A stretch of 64,000 nucleotides of DNA from Tropheryma whipplei str. Twist. Its GTDB lineage: Bacteria > Actinomycetota > Actinomycetes > Actinomycetales > Microbacteriaceae. Below are positions 38,215-45,374 of this stretch, in pieces; positions within the stretch are counted from its first letter, which is position 1; each line of letters begins with the position of its first letter. The stretch lies in assembly GCF_000007485.1 (NCBI RefSeq), contig NC_004572.3, forward strand, positions 620,001 through 684,000. The letters run 5' to 3'. Both the position numbers and the translations under genes were made by a program. The notes under the pieces were generated by a model. The model made no database searches, was not told the DNA's origin, and saw nothing but the letters and a program-made list of their open reading frames with translations.

Positions 38215-40284
38215 TTATGAAAGCAATCGACTCAAATTAGTGCCCGACAAATATTGAGACAAAAACAATCGAAGAAGCTTATTCTTCTCGAGTTTTATGT
38301 CATTCTCCATTATTCCCTCCGCGTGTAATCGGGCGTCCGATAAAACCTGCAGGTCCTCATCAAGGCGTAAAAGGCGATAATTACCCTGCCCAGATTGACC
38401 CAGGCCGAGCAAATCTCCCTCTCTCCTCATTTTCATATCGATTTCCGCAAGAGAAAATCCGTCATGTGTTCTTGCAACTAAATCCAACCTAGAGCGCGCC
38501 GCCGAGCCCTCGGGGGCATTAGTAACAAGAAGACACACGCCGGGCAAATTACCTCGACCGATCCGTCCGCGCAACTGGTGCAACTGAGCGATACCAAAGC
38601 GATCGGCTGACACAATAACCATTGCCGTGGCATTTGGAACATCTATACCCACCTCAATCATGGTTGTTGAGAGCAGAATATCGCTGGCCCCGCAAGAGAA
38701 CTCTTCCATAGACTTCTCGCACTCCGCAGCGGTCAACTTGCCATGCAGTCGGGAGATCTTCGCGCCTTGAAGGAGAGGGGTTTCCTCAAGCTCCCTTAGC
38801 AAGGCACTTATGCTGGCCGCGCCCGTACGGCTTTGTTCTATAACGGGCGCAACAACAAAAACCTGGTGACCTTTTTGTATTTCCTCGGAAATCCTCCTTA
38901 TAACCTCCCTTCCCCATTGAGGCTTTTCTGCAAGGGGTACAACATGCGTCGAAATTTCAGCCTTACCGCTTGGTGGTGTCTTTATCTCGCTTATTGCTAT
39001 AAAATTCAGCAGAGAAAGGGCAACTGTTCGTGGAATTGGTGTTGCAGACAGCATAAGCAAATGAGGTGAATCCCCTTTCAAAAGTAATTCGTCCCGCTGG
39101 CCAACGCCAAAGCGGTGCTGCTCATCGATAACAACAAGGGCGAGATTATGAAATACGGTTTTTTTACTAAAGACCGAATGTGTTCCTATAATGATCTTGC
39201 TTCTGCCTGAGGCAATACGCAAGGTGTGTTTTTCCCTACCAAGCAAGAGAGATGGCTGTATCTCGGCACATAGCTCGTGGCCCAGCATGCGAGTTAAATT
39301 CCTGTGATGCTGTTTTGCAAGAACTTCGGTAGGCGCAACGAGGACGGCCTGCATGTCGTTATCTGCCGCAAGGAGCATAGCTCTTATCGCAACCAGAGTT
39401 TTTCCGCTACCGACCTCACCATGTAAGAGACGGGTCATTGGCTCTGACAGCGACAAGTCTTCGAAAATTTCATCTGCAGCGCGCAACTGATCATTAGTCT
39501 GAGAAAACTCCAGCCTCGCATCAAATCTCTCTAAAAAACCGCCATTTTTACGAATAAAAGGTGTTGCGCTTGCTCTATTGCGGAACCGCTTTCGGTGTAG
39601 AAGGGCGCTTTGTAACAAAAATGCCTCAAAAAAGCGCAAACTTTCTTTTGCGGCCTCAAGCTCTTCGTTGTCCGTAGGATGATGAATAACATAAAACGCC
39701 TTTTCAACTGACATATAGCCATAATTACCCGACATAAAATCTACAGTTTGGCCCTTTACCGCTTCTAAAGCCAAATCAACAGCCCGGGCTATTTTCCAGC
39801 TTGGACACGCGATGCAAGCGCGATAAATCGGTATTATCTGCTCATTCCACTTCTGTATCTGTTCCCTTGTTGGCTCTGATGAAAATAATTCATATTCGGG
39901 ATGTGAGAGTTGCTTTTTGTTATTGAACTCTGTTACCTTTCCCGAAAATAGCCCACATGCACCGGGTTTCAAGTTTTCTGCGCGCCAGGGTTGGTGAAAG
40001 AAAACAAGTTGAATGATATTCTCTCCATCACTGAGCGTAACGCTGAGAAAATTCGCTCCACTGAATGTCTTACGCTGCTCGGTGCTTAGAACCCGGCCAA
40101 CAATCGTAACCTCGTCTCCGGGAATTAGCTCTGAAAGCTTAGTAAGCTTACCCCTGCAGATGTACCTTCGAGGGTAATATGTGAGCAGGTCTATCACCCG
40201 ACTAATACCAAACTCTTTGGCTAATAGTGATGCCATTTTTTTGCCAGTGTGGACAGACACATCACTGAAAAAAACATGCTCCAT
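38215..40284 (-). CDS. recG: ATP-dependent DNA helicase RecG
   Basis: 689 residues that remodel stalled forks and branched DNA. The wedge/OB domain is RGKLTKLSELIPGDEVTIVG; helicase motifs are RLLHGEVGSGKTLVAIRAM (Walker A), VVIDEQHRFGVGQRDEL, MLSATPIPRTVAL and QLRGRIGRGNLPGVCLL. I place the start at ATG 40284 (MEHVFFSDVSVHTGKKM); the frame continues upstream but would overlap the divergent aroA. Confidence 0.93.
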   Translation of the reverse strand: MEHVFFSDVSVHTGKKMASLLAKEFGISRVIDLLTYYPRRYICRGKLTKLSELIPGDEVTIVGRVLSTEQRKTFSGANFLSVTLSDGENIIQLVFFHQPWRAENLKPGACGLFSGKVTEFNNKKQLSHPEYELFSSEPTREQIQKWNEQIIPIYRACIACPSWKIARAVDLALEAVKGQTVDFMSGNYGYMSVEKAFYVIHHPTDNEELEAAKESLRFFEAFLLQSALLHRKRFRNRASATPFIRKNGGFLERFDARLEFSQTNDQLRAADEIFEDLSLSEPMTRLLHGEVGSGKTLVAIRAMLLAADNDMQAVLVAPTEVLAKQHHRNLTRMLGHELCAEIQPSLLLGREKHTLRIASGRSKIIIGTHSVFSKKTVFHNLALVVIDEQHRFGVGQRDELLLKGDSPHLLMLSATPIPRTVALSLLNFIAISEIKTPPSGKAEISTHVVPLAEKPQWGREVIRRISEEIQKGHQVFVVAPVIEQSRTGAASISALLRELEETPLLQGAKISRLHGKLTAAECEKSMEEFSCGASDILLSTTMIEVGIDVPNATAMVIVSADRFGIAQLHQLRGRIGRGNLPGVCLLVTNAPEGSAARSRLDLVARTHDGFSLAEIDMKMRREGDLLGLGQSGQGNYRLLRLDEDLQVLSDARLHAEGIMENDIKLEKNKLLRLFLSQYLSGTNLSRLLS

Positions 40285-40309
40285 TACTACAATTTTAGTG
40301 GGCAACAAG

Positions 40310-41641
40310 ATGGCGAAAACTGAAATGTACCAACCACCTCTAGGCAATAGAGCACTCTTTAAGATGTCGATACCCGGATCAAAATCTCTAACAAATAGAC
40401 ACTTGATAATTGCAGCGATTGCGAGTGGGGAAACTACAATACATAACTTGCTTGAGTCTCGTGATACGAACCTCATGATCGAAGGTCTAAGGCGTATCGG
40501 GTGCAAAATAGAGAAGCTCAATCACACCGGTACGCATGATACCGGCGTGATATCGCCACACTGTACATGCCTCAACGATCTGATACAGCCGAGCGACGTG
40601 AGGATAATCCCATCAAAGCATTACACCTGCAGCACAAAAATTGACTGTGGCCTTGCCGGTACCGTAATGCGATTTTTACCGGTTTTGGCAGGGCTATGCA
40701 AGGGATCAGTTGAATTTTTCGGTGACGATCAGGCAATTCGAAGACCAATGGATGGAACACTTCATGCTCTAAGAAAACTTGGTGTTCAAGTTGATGGGGA
40801 TCGTATTCCATTTACCGTACACGGAAGGGGGGAGATAGAGGGTGGGGCTCTTGAAACCACCGAACATTCTTCAAGTCAATTTATCTCCGGTCTTCTTTTA
40901 TCTGCATGCAGATTCAAAAATGGGCTTACTCTAAAACATATCGGTAACCCCCTTCCAAGCCGTCCATATATCGATATGACAGTTGAAGTTATGCGCGAGT
41001 GGGGAATCAATGTAACACACTCCGATGGTGTATGGGCAGTAACACCCAAAGAATTAACTGGTAAACATATCACCATTGAGCCAGATCTATCCAATGCGGC
41101 TCCATTTATGATTGGTGCAATTGTTACCGGGGGCAGTGCAACGATACAGAACTGGCCAAGCAAAACATCGCAACCTGGAAAATATTTGGAAGCTATTTTG
41201 CCGCAGTTTGGTGCGGAGATAACAAAAACCGCAAATACTATTACCGTCAGTGGAACAGGAAATATAACAGGAATTAGGGCAGATCTTGGGCATATTGGAG
41301 AGCTTGTGCCCAATCTTGTTGCACTGGCCACTCTGGCAGAAACGCCAAGTGTGTTTTATAACATAGGCCACATCCGATATCACGAAACTGACAGAATTGA
41401 AGCGCTTGTTAATGAAATAAGTTCACTGGGCGGGACGATAACAGCTGGGAAAGACTATATAAAAATCACCCCAACCACTCTTACAAGAAGTGGTGTATGG
41501 AAAACCTACAAAGACCACAGAATGGCAACGTCAGGCGCAATAATCGGCCTTCGTCATAAACTGACTATAGAAGATATCGAGTGCACGAGTAAAACATTCC
41601 CTCGGTTTGCAGATCTCTGGAGCGGTGCGTTTGGTAAATGA
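40310..41641 (+). CDS. aroA: 3-phosphoshikimate 1-carboxyvinyltransferase (EPSP synthase)
   Basis: 443 residues: SIPGSKSLTNRHLIIAAIAS with the substrate-binding Lys-Ser, DCGLAGTVMRFLPVLAGL, GDDQAIRRPMDGTLHALRKL, EHSSSQFISGLLLSACRF, and RYHETDRIEALVNEISSLGG. Joins shikimate 3-phosphate and PEP. ATG 40310 lies 25 bp from the divergent recG start. Confidence 0.93.
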   Translation: MAKTEMYQPPLGNRALFKMSIPGSKSLTNRHLIIAAIASGETTIHNLLESRDTNLMIEGLRRIGCKIEKLNHTGTHDTGVISPHCTCLNDLIQPSDVRIIPSKHYTCSTKIDCGLAGTVMRFLPVLAGLCKGSVEFFGDDQAIRRPMDGTLHALRKLGVQVDGDRIPFTVHGRGEIEGGALETTEHSSSQFISGLLLSACRFKNGLTLKHIGNPLPSRPYIDMTVEVMREWGINVTHSDGVWAVTPKELTGKHITIEPDLSNAAPFMIGAIVTGGSATIQNWPSKTSQPGKYLEAILPQFGAEITKTANTITVSGTGNITGIRADLGHIGELVPNLVALATLAETPSVFYNIGHIRYHETDRIEALVNEISSLGGTITAGKDYIKITPTTLTRSGVWKTYKDHRMATSGAIIGLRHKLTIEDIECTSKTFPRFADLWSGAFGK

Positions 41642-41755
41642 TAAAGAAAAATCCGGACAAACGCCTATTCATGGCCTAATGAGCATGCAGAGGACTTTGC
41701 TAAGAGGTTCGATCAATTACTTGATAAGACCCTAAAGGGTGCACCTGTCGGTTAG
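41638..41755 (+). pseudogene. Possible frameshifted small gene overlapping the aroA stop
   Basis: ATG 41638 overlaps the aroA stop (ATGA), but its frame ends after 13 codons (MIKKNPDKRLFMA). In the +1 frame a coding-like stretch runs to TAG 41755: AYSWPNEHAEDFAKRFDQLL, DKTLKGAPVG. That segment has no start codon of its own. A single-base frameshift in a small aroA-coupled gene would explain both halves. I do not recognise the family. Confidence 0.35.
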
Positions 41756-41777
41756 TTATGCAGTACATAACTAAAGC

Positions 41778-42557
41778 TTATGTAGTTACCTGTGGATATA
41801 TCTCATAGGCTTGGGTAACTATATCTGTTAGTTCCTTTGGTATTGGTCCATGTCTTCTTATATGTAGGTTATAGAGGAGTTTGCGGACTAGGCTACCCGA
41901 GAGCGAGTCGATCACCAAAAACGAGATGAGGCAAGAGAGAAGAAAAAGAAGCAGGAAAATAGGATTGAGAATTGAGAAGTTCTGCGTGACAAAGATGAAC
42001 AACGCGCCAATAAAGACGAGTATCGCTAATAGTGTCAGCCAGAACTTAGCTAAATCTCTGTAGTATTTGCTGCCATATCTTGTAACAGTGTCAAGCAGGA
42101 GGATTTGTCTGCGTTTGGTTGGGTTTTGGAAAGAGGGGGTTTGTGAGTAATAGGAGTAGCGGAGGAGGAAGGATCTGTCAGAAGGTGAAAAGATCTGTAG
42201 ATAAAGGTAGGCAACAACAAAGGAAACCAGAATGGAGGACCACCATACAAATTGCCATAGAGAGGATTCATATACCACAGCTCCTGGGACAGAAGCGATG
42301 ATGAAATATAGCGCAGAGGACATACCAATCAATACAGCAATGGCAAAGGTGATAACAAATGAGAACAGGAAGATATCTGTGGCTGATAGTACTGTACGTG
42401 CAGTACTATCTCTGTAATATTTCCTAACTAATCCTGCCATGAACAGTCTTCTCTTATGTGGTCTTGTAAGGAGAAAGAGATAGGTGAAGAAACCTGTTAG
42501 GAGGGGAAAGAAGGATGATTGTCTGGGTTGTGTTACAGATGTTGTTGTCTTAGGCAC
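41778..42557 (-). CDS. Cassette copy A: polytopic membrane protein of mosaic family
   Basis: A 259-residue protein alternating three conserved hydrophilic blocks with two hydrophobic ones. Conserved: SSFFPLLTGFFTYLFLLTRP through KYYRDSTART; RYSYYSQTPSFQNPTKRRQI; LVRKLLYNLHIRRHGPIPKE. Each hydrophobic block (about residues 58-122 and 165-225) has two likely membrane helices unrelated to those of copy B (48577-49353), while the conserved blocks are nearly identical in DNA. It starts with GTG after GGAG, and its first codons (MPKT) repeat those of the upstream secreted gene. It lies 23 bp after that gene, so the two are an operon. No known family recognised. Confidence 0.75.
   Translation of the reverse strand: MPKTTTSVTQPRQSSFFPLLTGFFTYLFLLTRPHKRRLFMAGLVRKYYRDSTARTVLSATDIFLFSFVITFAIAVLIGMSSALYFIIASVPGAVVYESSLWQFVWWSSILVSFVVAYLYLQIFSPSDRSFLLRYSYYSQTPSFQNPTKRRQILLLDTVTRYGSKYYRDLAKFWLTLLAILVFIGALFIFVTQNFSILNPIFLLLFLLSCLISFLVIDSLSGSLVRKLLYNLHIRRHGPIPKELTDIVTQAYEIYPQVTT
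41797..41892. repeat. Cassette block 1, copy A (96 bp)
   Basis: Identical, as read, to 48638-48733. Encodes the C-terminal LVRKLLYNLH...YEIYP block of the membrane protein. Similarity ends abruptly on both sides. Confidence 0.9.
42070..42175. repeat. Cassette block 2, copy A (106 bp)
   Basis: Matches 48914-49019 with two differences seen. Encodes the central RYSYYSQTPSFQNPTKRRQI region. Confidence 0.9.
42394..42525. repeat. Cassette block 3, copy A (132 bp)
   Basis: Identical, as read, to 49217-49348. Encodes the N-terminal SSFFPLLTG...DSTART region of the membrane protein. Confidence 0.9.
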
Positions 42558-42580
42558 TTTATCTCCTTATCTGTTACAGA

Positions 42581-43123
42581 TTAGCCACACTTGGTTCTGA
42601 AGGGATCAAAGCGGATGTAGCGGGGTTGGAAGGGAGGGCAGGGCCCTGCGCCAATGATGTCACTCAACTTGTCTACCACCTCCAGGCCAGCCAGAAACGC
42701 GGTGCCTGCCTTCACGGCTATTTTTAGAGCGGCCTTAAGGGCCAGGCCGGCACCGCCACCAGCGGCAAGAGTGCCTGCAGCAAGGGCAACTTGTTCATGC
42801 CATTCCAGTTTTATGTAGAAACCCCATGGGTCATCACCCCAGGAAAGTCTTGTCTGTGTCTGTTGTGTTACATGTGTAAGGGTTACAGTTACACCATCCT
42901 TGGTTAGGGTTATTGTTTCTTGTCTCTTGTTACCTGTTACTTGTTTGGTGAATCCTGCTTGTTCTAGTTCTTTGATTATTTGGTTGGCTTTTGGTTCTGT
43001 GGTTGTTGCTACTGCTTTATCTGTTGTTACAGATGTTGTTGCGTATGTGGGTGTTGCTATGAATATTAGAGAGAAGATTACAGAGAGGGTTGTTATTAGG
43101 AACTTCATGTTTGTCTTAGGCAT
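42581..43123 (-). CDS. Cassette copy A: secreted protein with hydrophobic Ala/Gly-rich segment
   Basis: 180 residues. A signal peptide (KFLITTLSVIFSLIFIATP, cleavage near TYA) is followed by a conserved 70-residue block (NQIIKELEQAGFTKQVTGNK; VTLTHVTQQTQTRLSWGDDP; WGFYIKLEWHEQVALAAG), an amphipathic Ala/Gly-rich stretch (about 120-158), and a conserved end CPPFQPRYIRFDPFRTKC with two cysteines. The conserved parts match copy B (49423-49992) at DNA level; the signal peptide and the Ala/Gly stretch do not. The layout recalls secreted pore-forming or bacteriocin-like peptides, but I recognise no family. ATG 43123 follows GGAG. First gene of the two-gene unit. Confidence 0.75.
   Translation of the reverse strand: MPKTNMKFLITTLSVIFSLIFIATPTYATTSVTTDKAVATTTEPKANQIIKELEQAGFTKQVTGNKRQETITLTKDGVTVTLTHVTQQTQTRLSWGDDPWGFYIKLEWHEQVALAAGTLAAGGGAGLALKAALKIAVKAGTAFLAGLEVVDKLSDIIGAGPCPPFQPRYIRFDPFRTKCG
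42591..42642. repeat. Cassette block 4, copy A (52 bp)
   Basis: Identical, as read, to 49433-49484. Encodes the C-terminal CPPFQPRYIRFDPFRTKC of the secreted protein. Confidence 0.9.
42770..42985. repeat. Cassette block 5, copy A (216 bp)
   Basis: Matches 49636-49851 with one difference seen. Encodes the central 70-residue block of the secreted protein. The coding DNA is rich in GTTAC/GTAAC words like those of the array at 61 kb. Confidence 0.9.
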
Positions 43124-43175
43124 TTTATCTCCTTTGACCTGTTATGGGTTGATTATAACATGGGGGTTAGATGGG

Positions 43176-43208
43176 TGTATATCACTGTGGTGTATTAGGT
43201 GATATACA
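43176..43208. promoter_or_regulatory. 10-bp perfect inverted repeat upstream of cassette A
   Basis: TGTATATCAC (43176-43185) and GTGATATACA (43199-43208) are exact complements separated by 13 bp, 53 bp upstream of the secreted-protein start. Position and symmetry suggest an operator. Confidence 0.5.
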
Positions 43209-43234
43209 TGATTGTGTTTGGGTTAGTCTGGGGG
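43185..43234. repeat. Cassette-flanking element, copy 1
   Basis: About 50 bp matching 47575-47626 with a small gap and few differences (core GGTGATATACATGATT, then GTTTGGGTTAGTCTGGGGG). It includes the right half of the inverted repeat. Confidence 0.8.
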
Positions 43235-43250
43235 AGATTCCTGATGTTAA

Positions 43251-43475
43251 TCACGTTGCCTCGTCATCAGTTACGCTAAAGTCACCCACGGGAACCTTGC
43301 GTTCACTAGTTGCATCAACAAATTGCTTCTTCACCAGATCAGACATTACTCGTATCTTCCCAGCATAGAAACCAATTTTTTTGGCATAGGCCAAAAGCTG
43401 CGACGGGCTCAATAATAGGGCAGCAAAAAAAGCAATAATAACTATCTTGTCAAGGCCAATACCCAATACATGCAC
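43251..43475 (-). CDS. tatB: TatB-like sec-independent translocase protein
   Basis: 74 residues starting with GTG: GIGLDKIVIIAFFAALLLSP, SQLLAYAKKIGFYAGKIRVM. An N-terminal hydrophobic helix, a Pro hinge and an amphipathic helix are the TatB/TatA architecture (usually FDKLxxxxxxAxxxxGPxxLP). The Gly-Pro hinge reads SPSQL. The neighbour is the O-methyltransferase, as around mycobacterial Rv1220c-tatB. It is shorter than usual and could be degenerating. Confidence 0.65.
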   Translation of the reverse strand: MHVLGIGLDKIVIIAFFAALLLSPSQLLAYAKKIGFYAGKIRVMSDLVKKQFVDATSERKVPVGDFSVTDDEAT

Positions 43476-43510
43476 GCAAACAATAATAGCTCTTTTGATA
43501 TCATTGCCGG

Positions 43511-44128
43511 GTGAAGGCCGAGATTAATTGGAATTTTACCCAGAGCCTACCAAAGGATACTGAAGAAGAAAAACACCTCAGACTGCTGTCAGAAGAGCTT
43601 TATATTCAGTCAATTTGCCCTGCAATTGGGGCACATATAAAAACTCAGGTTGCAGCATTGCCTGCCCCGCAGGTTCTGGAGATCGGAACAGGTATTGGGC
43701 TATCGGCTCTAAAAATGGTCTCGGTCAATAGGAAGGCTCATATAACAACCATAGAGGTAAACCCCGACTTTTATAACCGAGCAAAAAATAACCTTACCAA
43801 CTACTTCTCCTGTCTGCGTTTTATAAATAGTAATGCGCTGGAGGTTATCCCGCGCATGAATCGCAATATGTATGACCTTGTCCTGATTGACGCGAACCCG
43901 CGCGATGTTTTGAATTATTTCGAGTTGGCACTCGGGGTTGTAAAGTCAGGTGGGGCAATTCTCGTACCACATGCCCTATGGCAGGGAAAAGTTGCTAGCC
44001 CAGTTTATAAAGATGAACCAGAGATAAGCTTTCGCGCTCTGATTCACGAGGTTGTAAATTCCGAAACTTTTGTAAGCTGCCTGTCACCGATTGGAGATGG
44101 GATCCTAACGGTTACAAAACCGAAATAG
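43511..44128 (+). CDS. SAM-dependent O-methyltransferase
   Basis: 205 residues of the catechol O-methyltransferase-like class. VLEIGTGIGLSALKMVSV is the SAM-binding motif I, ITTIEVNPDFYNRAKNNL motif II, and YDLVLIDANPRDVLNYFELA carries the metal-binding Asp; SGGAILVPHALWQGKVASP follows. The start is GTG 43511, divergent from tatB with a 35-bp gap. Substrate unknown. The following 241-bp gap (44129-44369) shows an imperfect GC-rich inverted repeat near 44180-44215 and no gene. Confidence 0.85.
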   Translation: MKAEINWNFTQSLPKDTEEEKHLRLLSEELYIQSICPAIGAHIKTQVAALPAPQVLEIGTGIGLSALKMVSVNRKAHITTIEVNPDFYNRAKNNLTNYFSCLRFINSNALEVIPRMNRNMYDLVLIDANPRDVLNYFELALGVVKSGGAILVPHALWQGKVASPVYKDEPEISFRALIHEVVNSETFVSCLSPIGDGILTVTKPK

Positions 44129-44369
44129 AGCAGCTTATTAGAAATTTAGCTCAAGGTCGGTAGTTACAGAACTGCAGGGCCCTTCGACAAGCCCAAACAG
44201 GGCACTGTTAAGTCATGCAATCCTGCATGCAATGCTATAGAACCTTGTGTGGTAAATCCTGCCGTAGGAGCAATCTCTTATCTAGAAGAGCAAGCGTAAC
44301 CGATAAACCAGGGGCGCAGATTACGAATGCAGTTAAATGCGAGTGAAAGCGGACAAGAATACGTGGAAT

Positions 44370-45011
44370 CTAAAGAAAACGAGAAAACACGATATACATA
44401 ACGGCAGTAATTGATGTAATGGCAACCGTTACAGCTGCCGTTATGGCGGCCGGTATAAGCAAGCCGGGTGAAGACTCTGCCGCAACAGATTTACCAGCAT
44501 CGGCCGAGGAAGATGAGGTGCTGGTTGCGCCAGAAGACTCGCGAGCACTAGAAGAATTAGATGAATGAGTAGCAGATGGAATAGATGATGAATGAGTCAC
44601 CGACGCCGAGGCGCTAGAAGAGTGAGTGGGGGGTGTAGGCGGTGATACCCGCGAGGGAGCAGAGCTGGATGATGGCTTGGGTGCAGGAGGGGCCTTTGTA
44701 GCAACAGGCTTTGCTGGTCGCTTCTGGGGTTTTGGCTGCACCGCATTATGCACGGCGGTTGCCACTGTATTCTGTAATTCTTTTACCTTGGTTTCCGCCG
44801 TATGCTTCGCCTGCTCAACCTTCTTCTTTACCGTGTTTACAGCTTTTTGTGCAGTACCCTTTAATTCCTTTAGTTTCTTTTCTGCCGTTTGCTGTAGCTG
44901 CTTAAAAATATTATTCTTACCGTCAAATAAAAAAGCCTGGGCAGATTGCGCGGGAAGGCAAACCCACAGAAAAACAGAAAATAGCAAAACGGGAAGCAGC
45001 TTCCGCCTCAC
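44370..45011 (-). CDS. Membrane-anchored Ser/Pro-rich surface protein
   Basis: 213 residues starting GTG 45011, with GGAGG 6 nt upstream. Signal peptide (KLLPVLLFSVFLWVCLPAQS), then a Lys/Ala/Val helical region with heptad character (KGTAQKAVNTVKKKVEQAKH), a Pro/Lys segment, about 60 residues of Ser/Ala/Thr (SSSAPSRVSPPTPPTHSSSA), and a C-terminal membrane helix (LLIPAAITAAVTVAITSITA). There is no LPxTG-type signal. The architecture is that of a stalked surface protein with a coiled-coil head. No homologue recognised. A G9 tract lies about 110 bp upstream. Confidence 0.7.
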   Translation of the reverse strand: MRRKLLPVLLFSVFLWVCLPAQSAQAFLFDGKNNIFKQLQQTAEKKLKELKGTAQKAVNTVKKKVEQAKHTAETKVKELQNTVATAVHNAVQPKPQKRPAKPVATKAPPAPKPSSSSAPSRVSPPTPPTHSSSASASVTHSSSIPSATHSSNSSSARESSGATSTSSSSADAGKSVAAESSPGLLIPAAITAAVTVAITSITAVMYIVFSRFL

Positions 45012-45036
45012 CCTATCCTCCCCAGAACACAATCGG

Positions 45037-45324
45037 TCAGGACAGAATTAGTAGTCGGACGATCACTAGCCAGAGCATCGCCAGAGGAAACACCACTGGC
45101 TGCAGAGCGATTGAGGACGCCCCCCCCCAAGGGAACAAAAGCACGGCCAACCCCTTTCCGTTCCTGTACAGGAGGATATCAGATTGGCAGAATAAATCCA
45201 GAGGACCCATACCCTCAATGCCAGACCGCAGATGTTTTACGACAATAAACACAACGGACCCTGAATACAACAAACCCTGAGAGATAATCTGGGAAGTTTG
45301 GTACAAACAGTCACAAAATAGCAA
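45037..45324 (-). CDS. Uncertain small hydrophobic ORF crossing a G9 tract
   Basis: 95 codons from TTG 45324. It has hydrophobic stretches (LLYSGSVVFIVV; VVFPLAMLWLVIVRLLIL) but no recognised family. The G9 tract falls at LLFPWGGASS. One reading frame entered by a slip there ends at TGA 45008, overlapping the start codon of the surface protein (GTGA). It may be noncoding leader; it occupies most of the 363-bp gap 45012-45374. Confidence 0.25.
   Translation of the reverse strand: MLFCDCLYQTSQIISQGLLYSGSVVFIVVKHLRSGIEGMGPLDLFCQSDILLYRNGKGLAVLLFPWGGASSIALQPVVFPLAMLWLVIVRLLILS
45120..45128 (-). repeat. Homopolymeric G9 tract (C9 on the + strand)
   Basis: Nine consecutive C on the + strand, 109 bp upstream of the surface-protein start. 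Tracts of this length slip during replication and are used for phase variation in other bacteria. Confidence 0.9.
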
Positions 45325-45374
45325 AGGAATTCAGGAAATAGACACAAACACGCGCGTAATGCAGAGCACAAATC

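Noticed and set aside
41690-41760. tRNA-like GGTTCGATC near 41,707
   Set aside because: No acceptor stem, anticodon arm or D arm can be paired around it.
42900-43202. + strand frame antisense to the secreted gene, also found at 49766-50122 with the same N-terminus
   Set aside because: It is conserved only because the underlying DNA block is identical; it lacks a ribosome-binding site and is antisense to the clearly coding frame.
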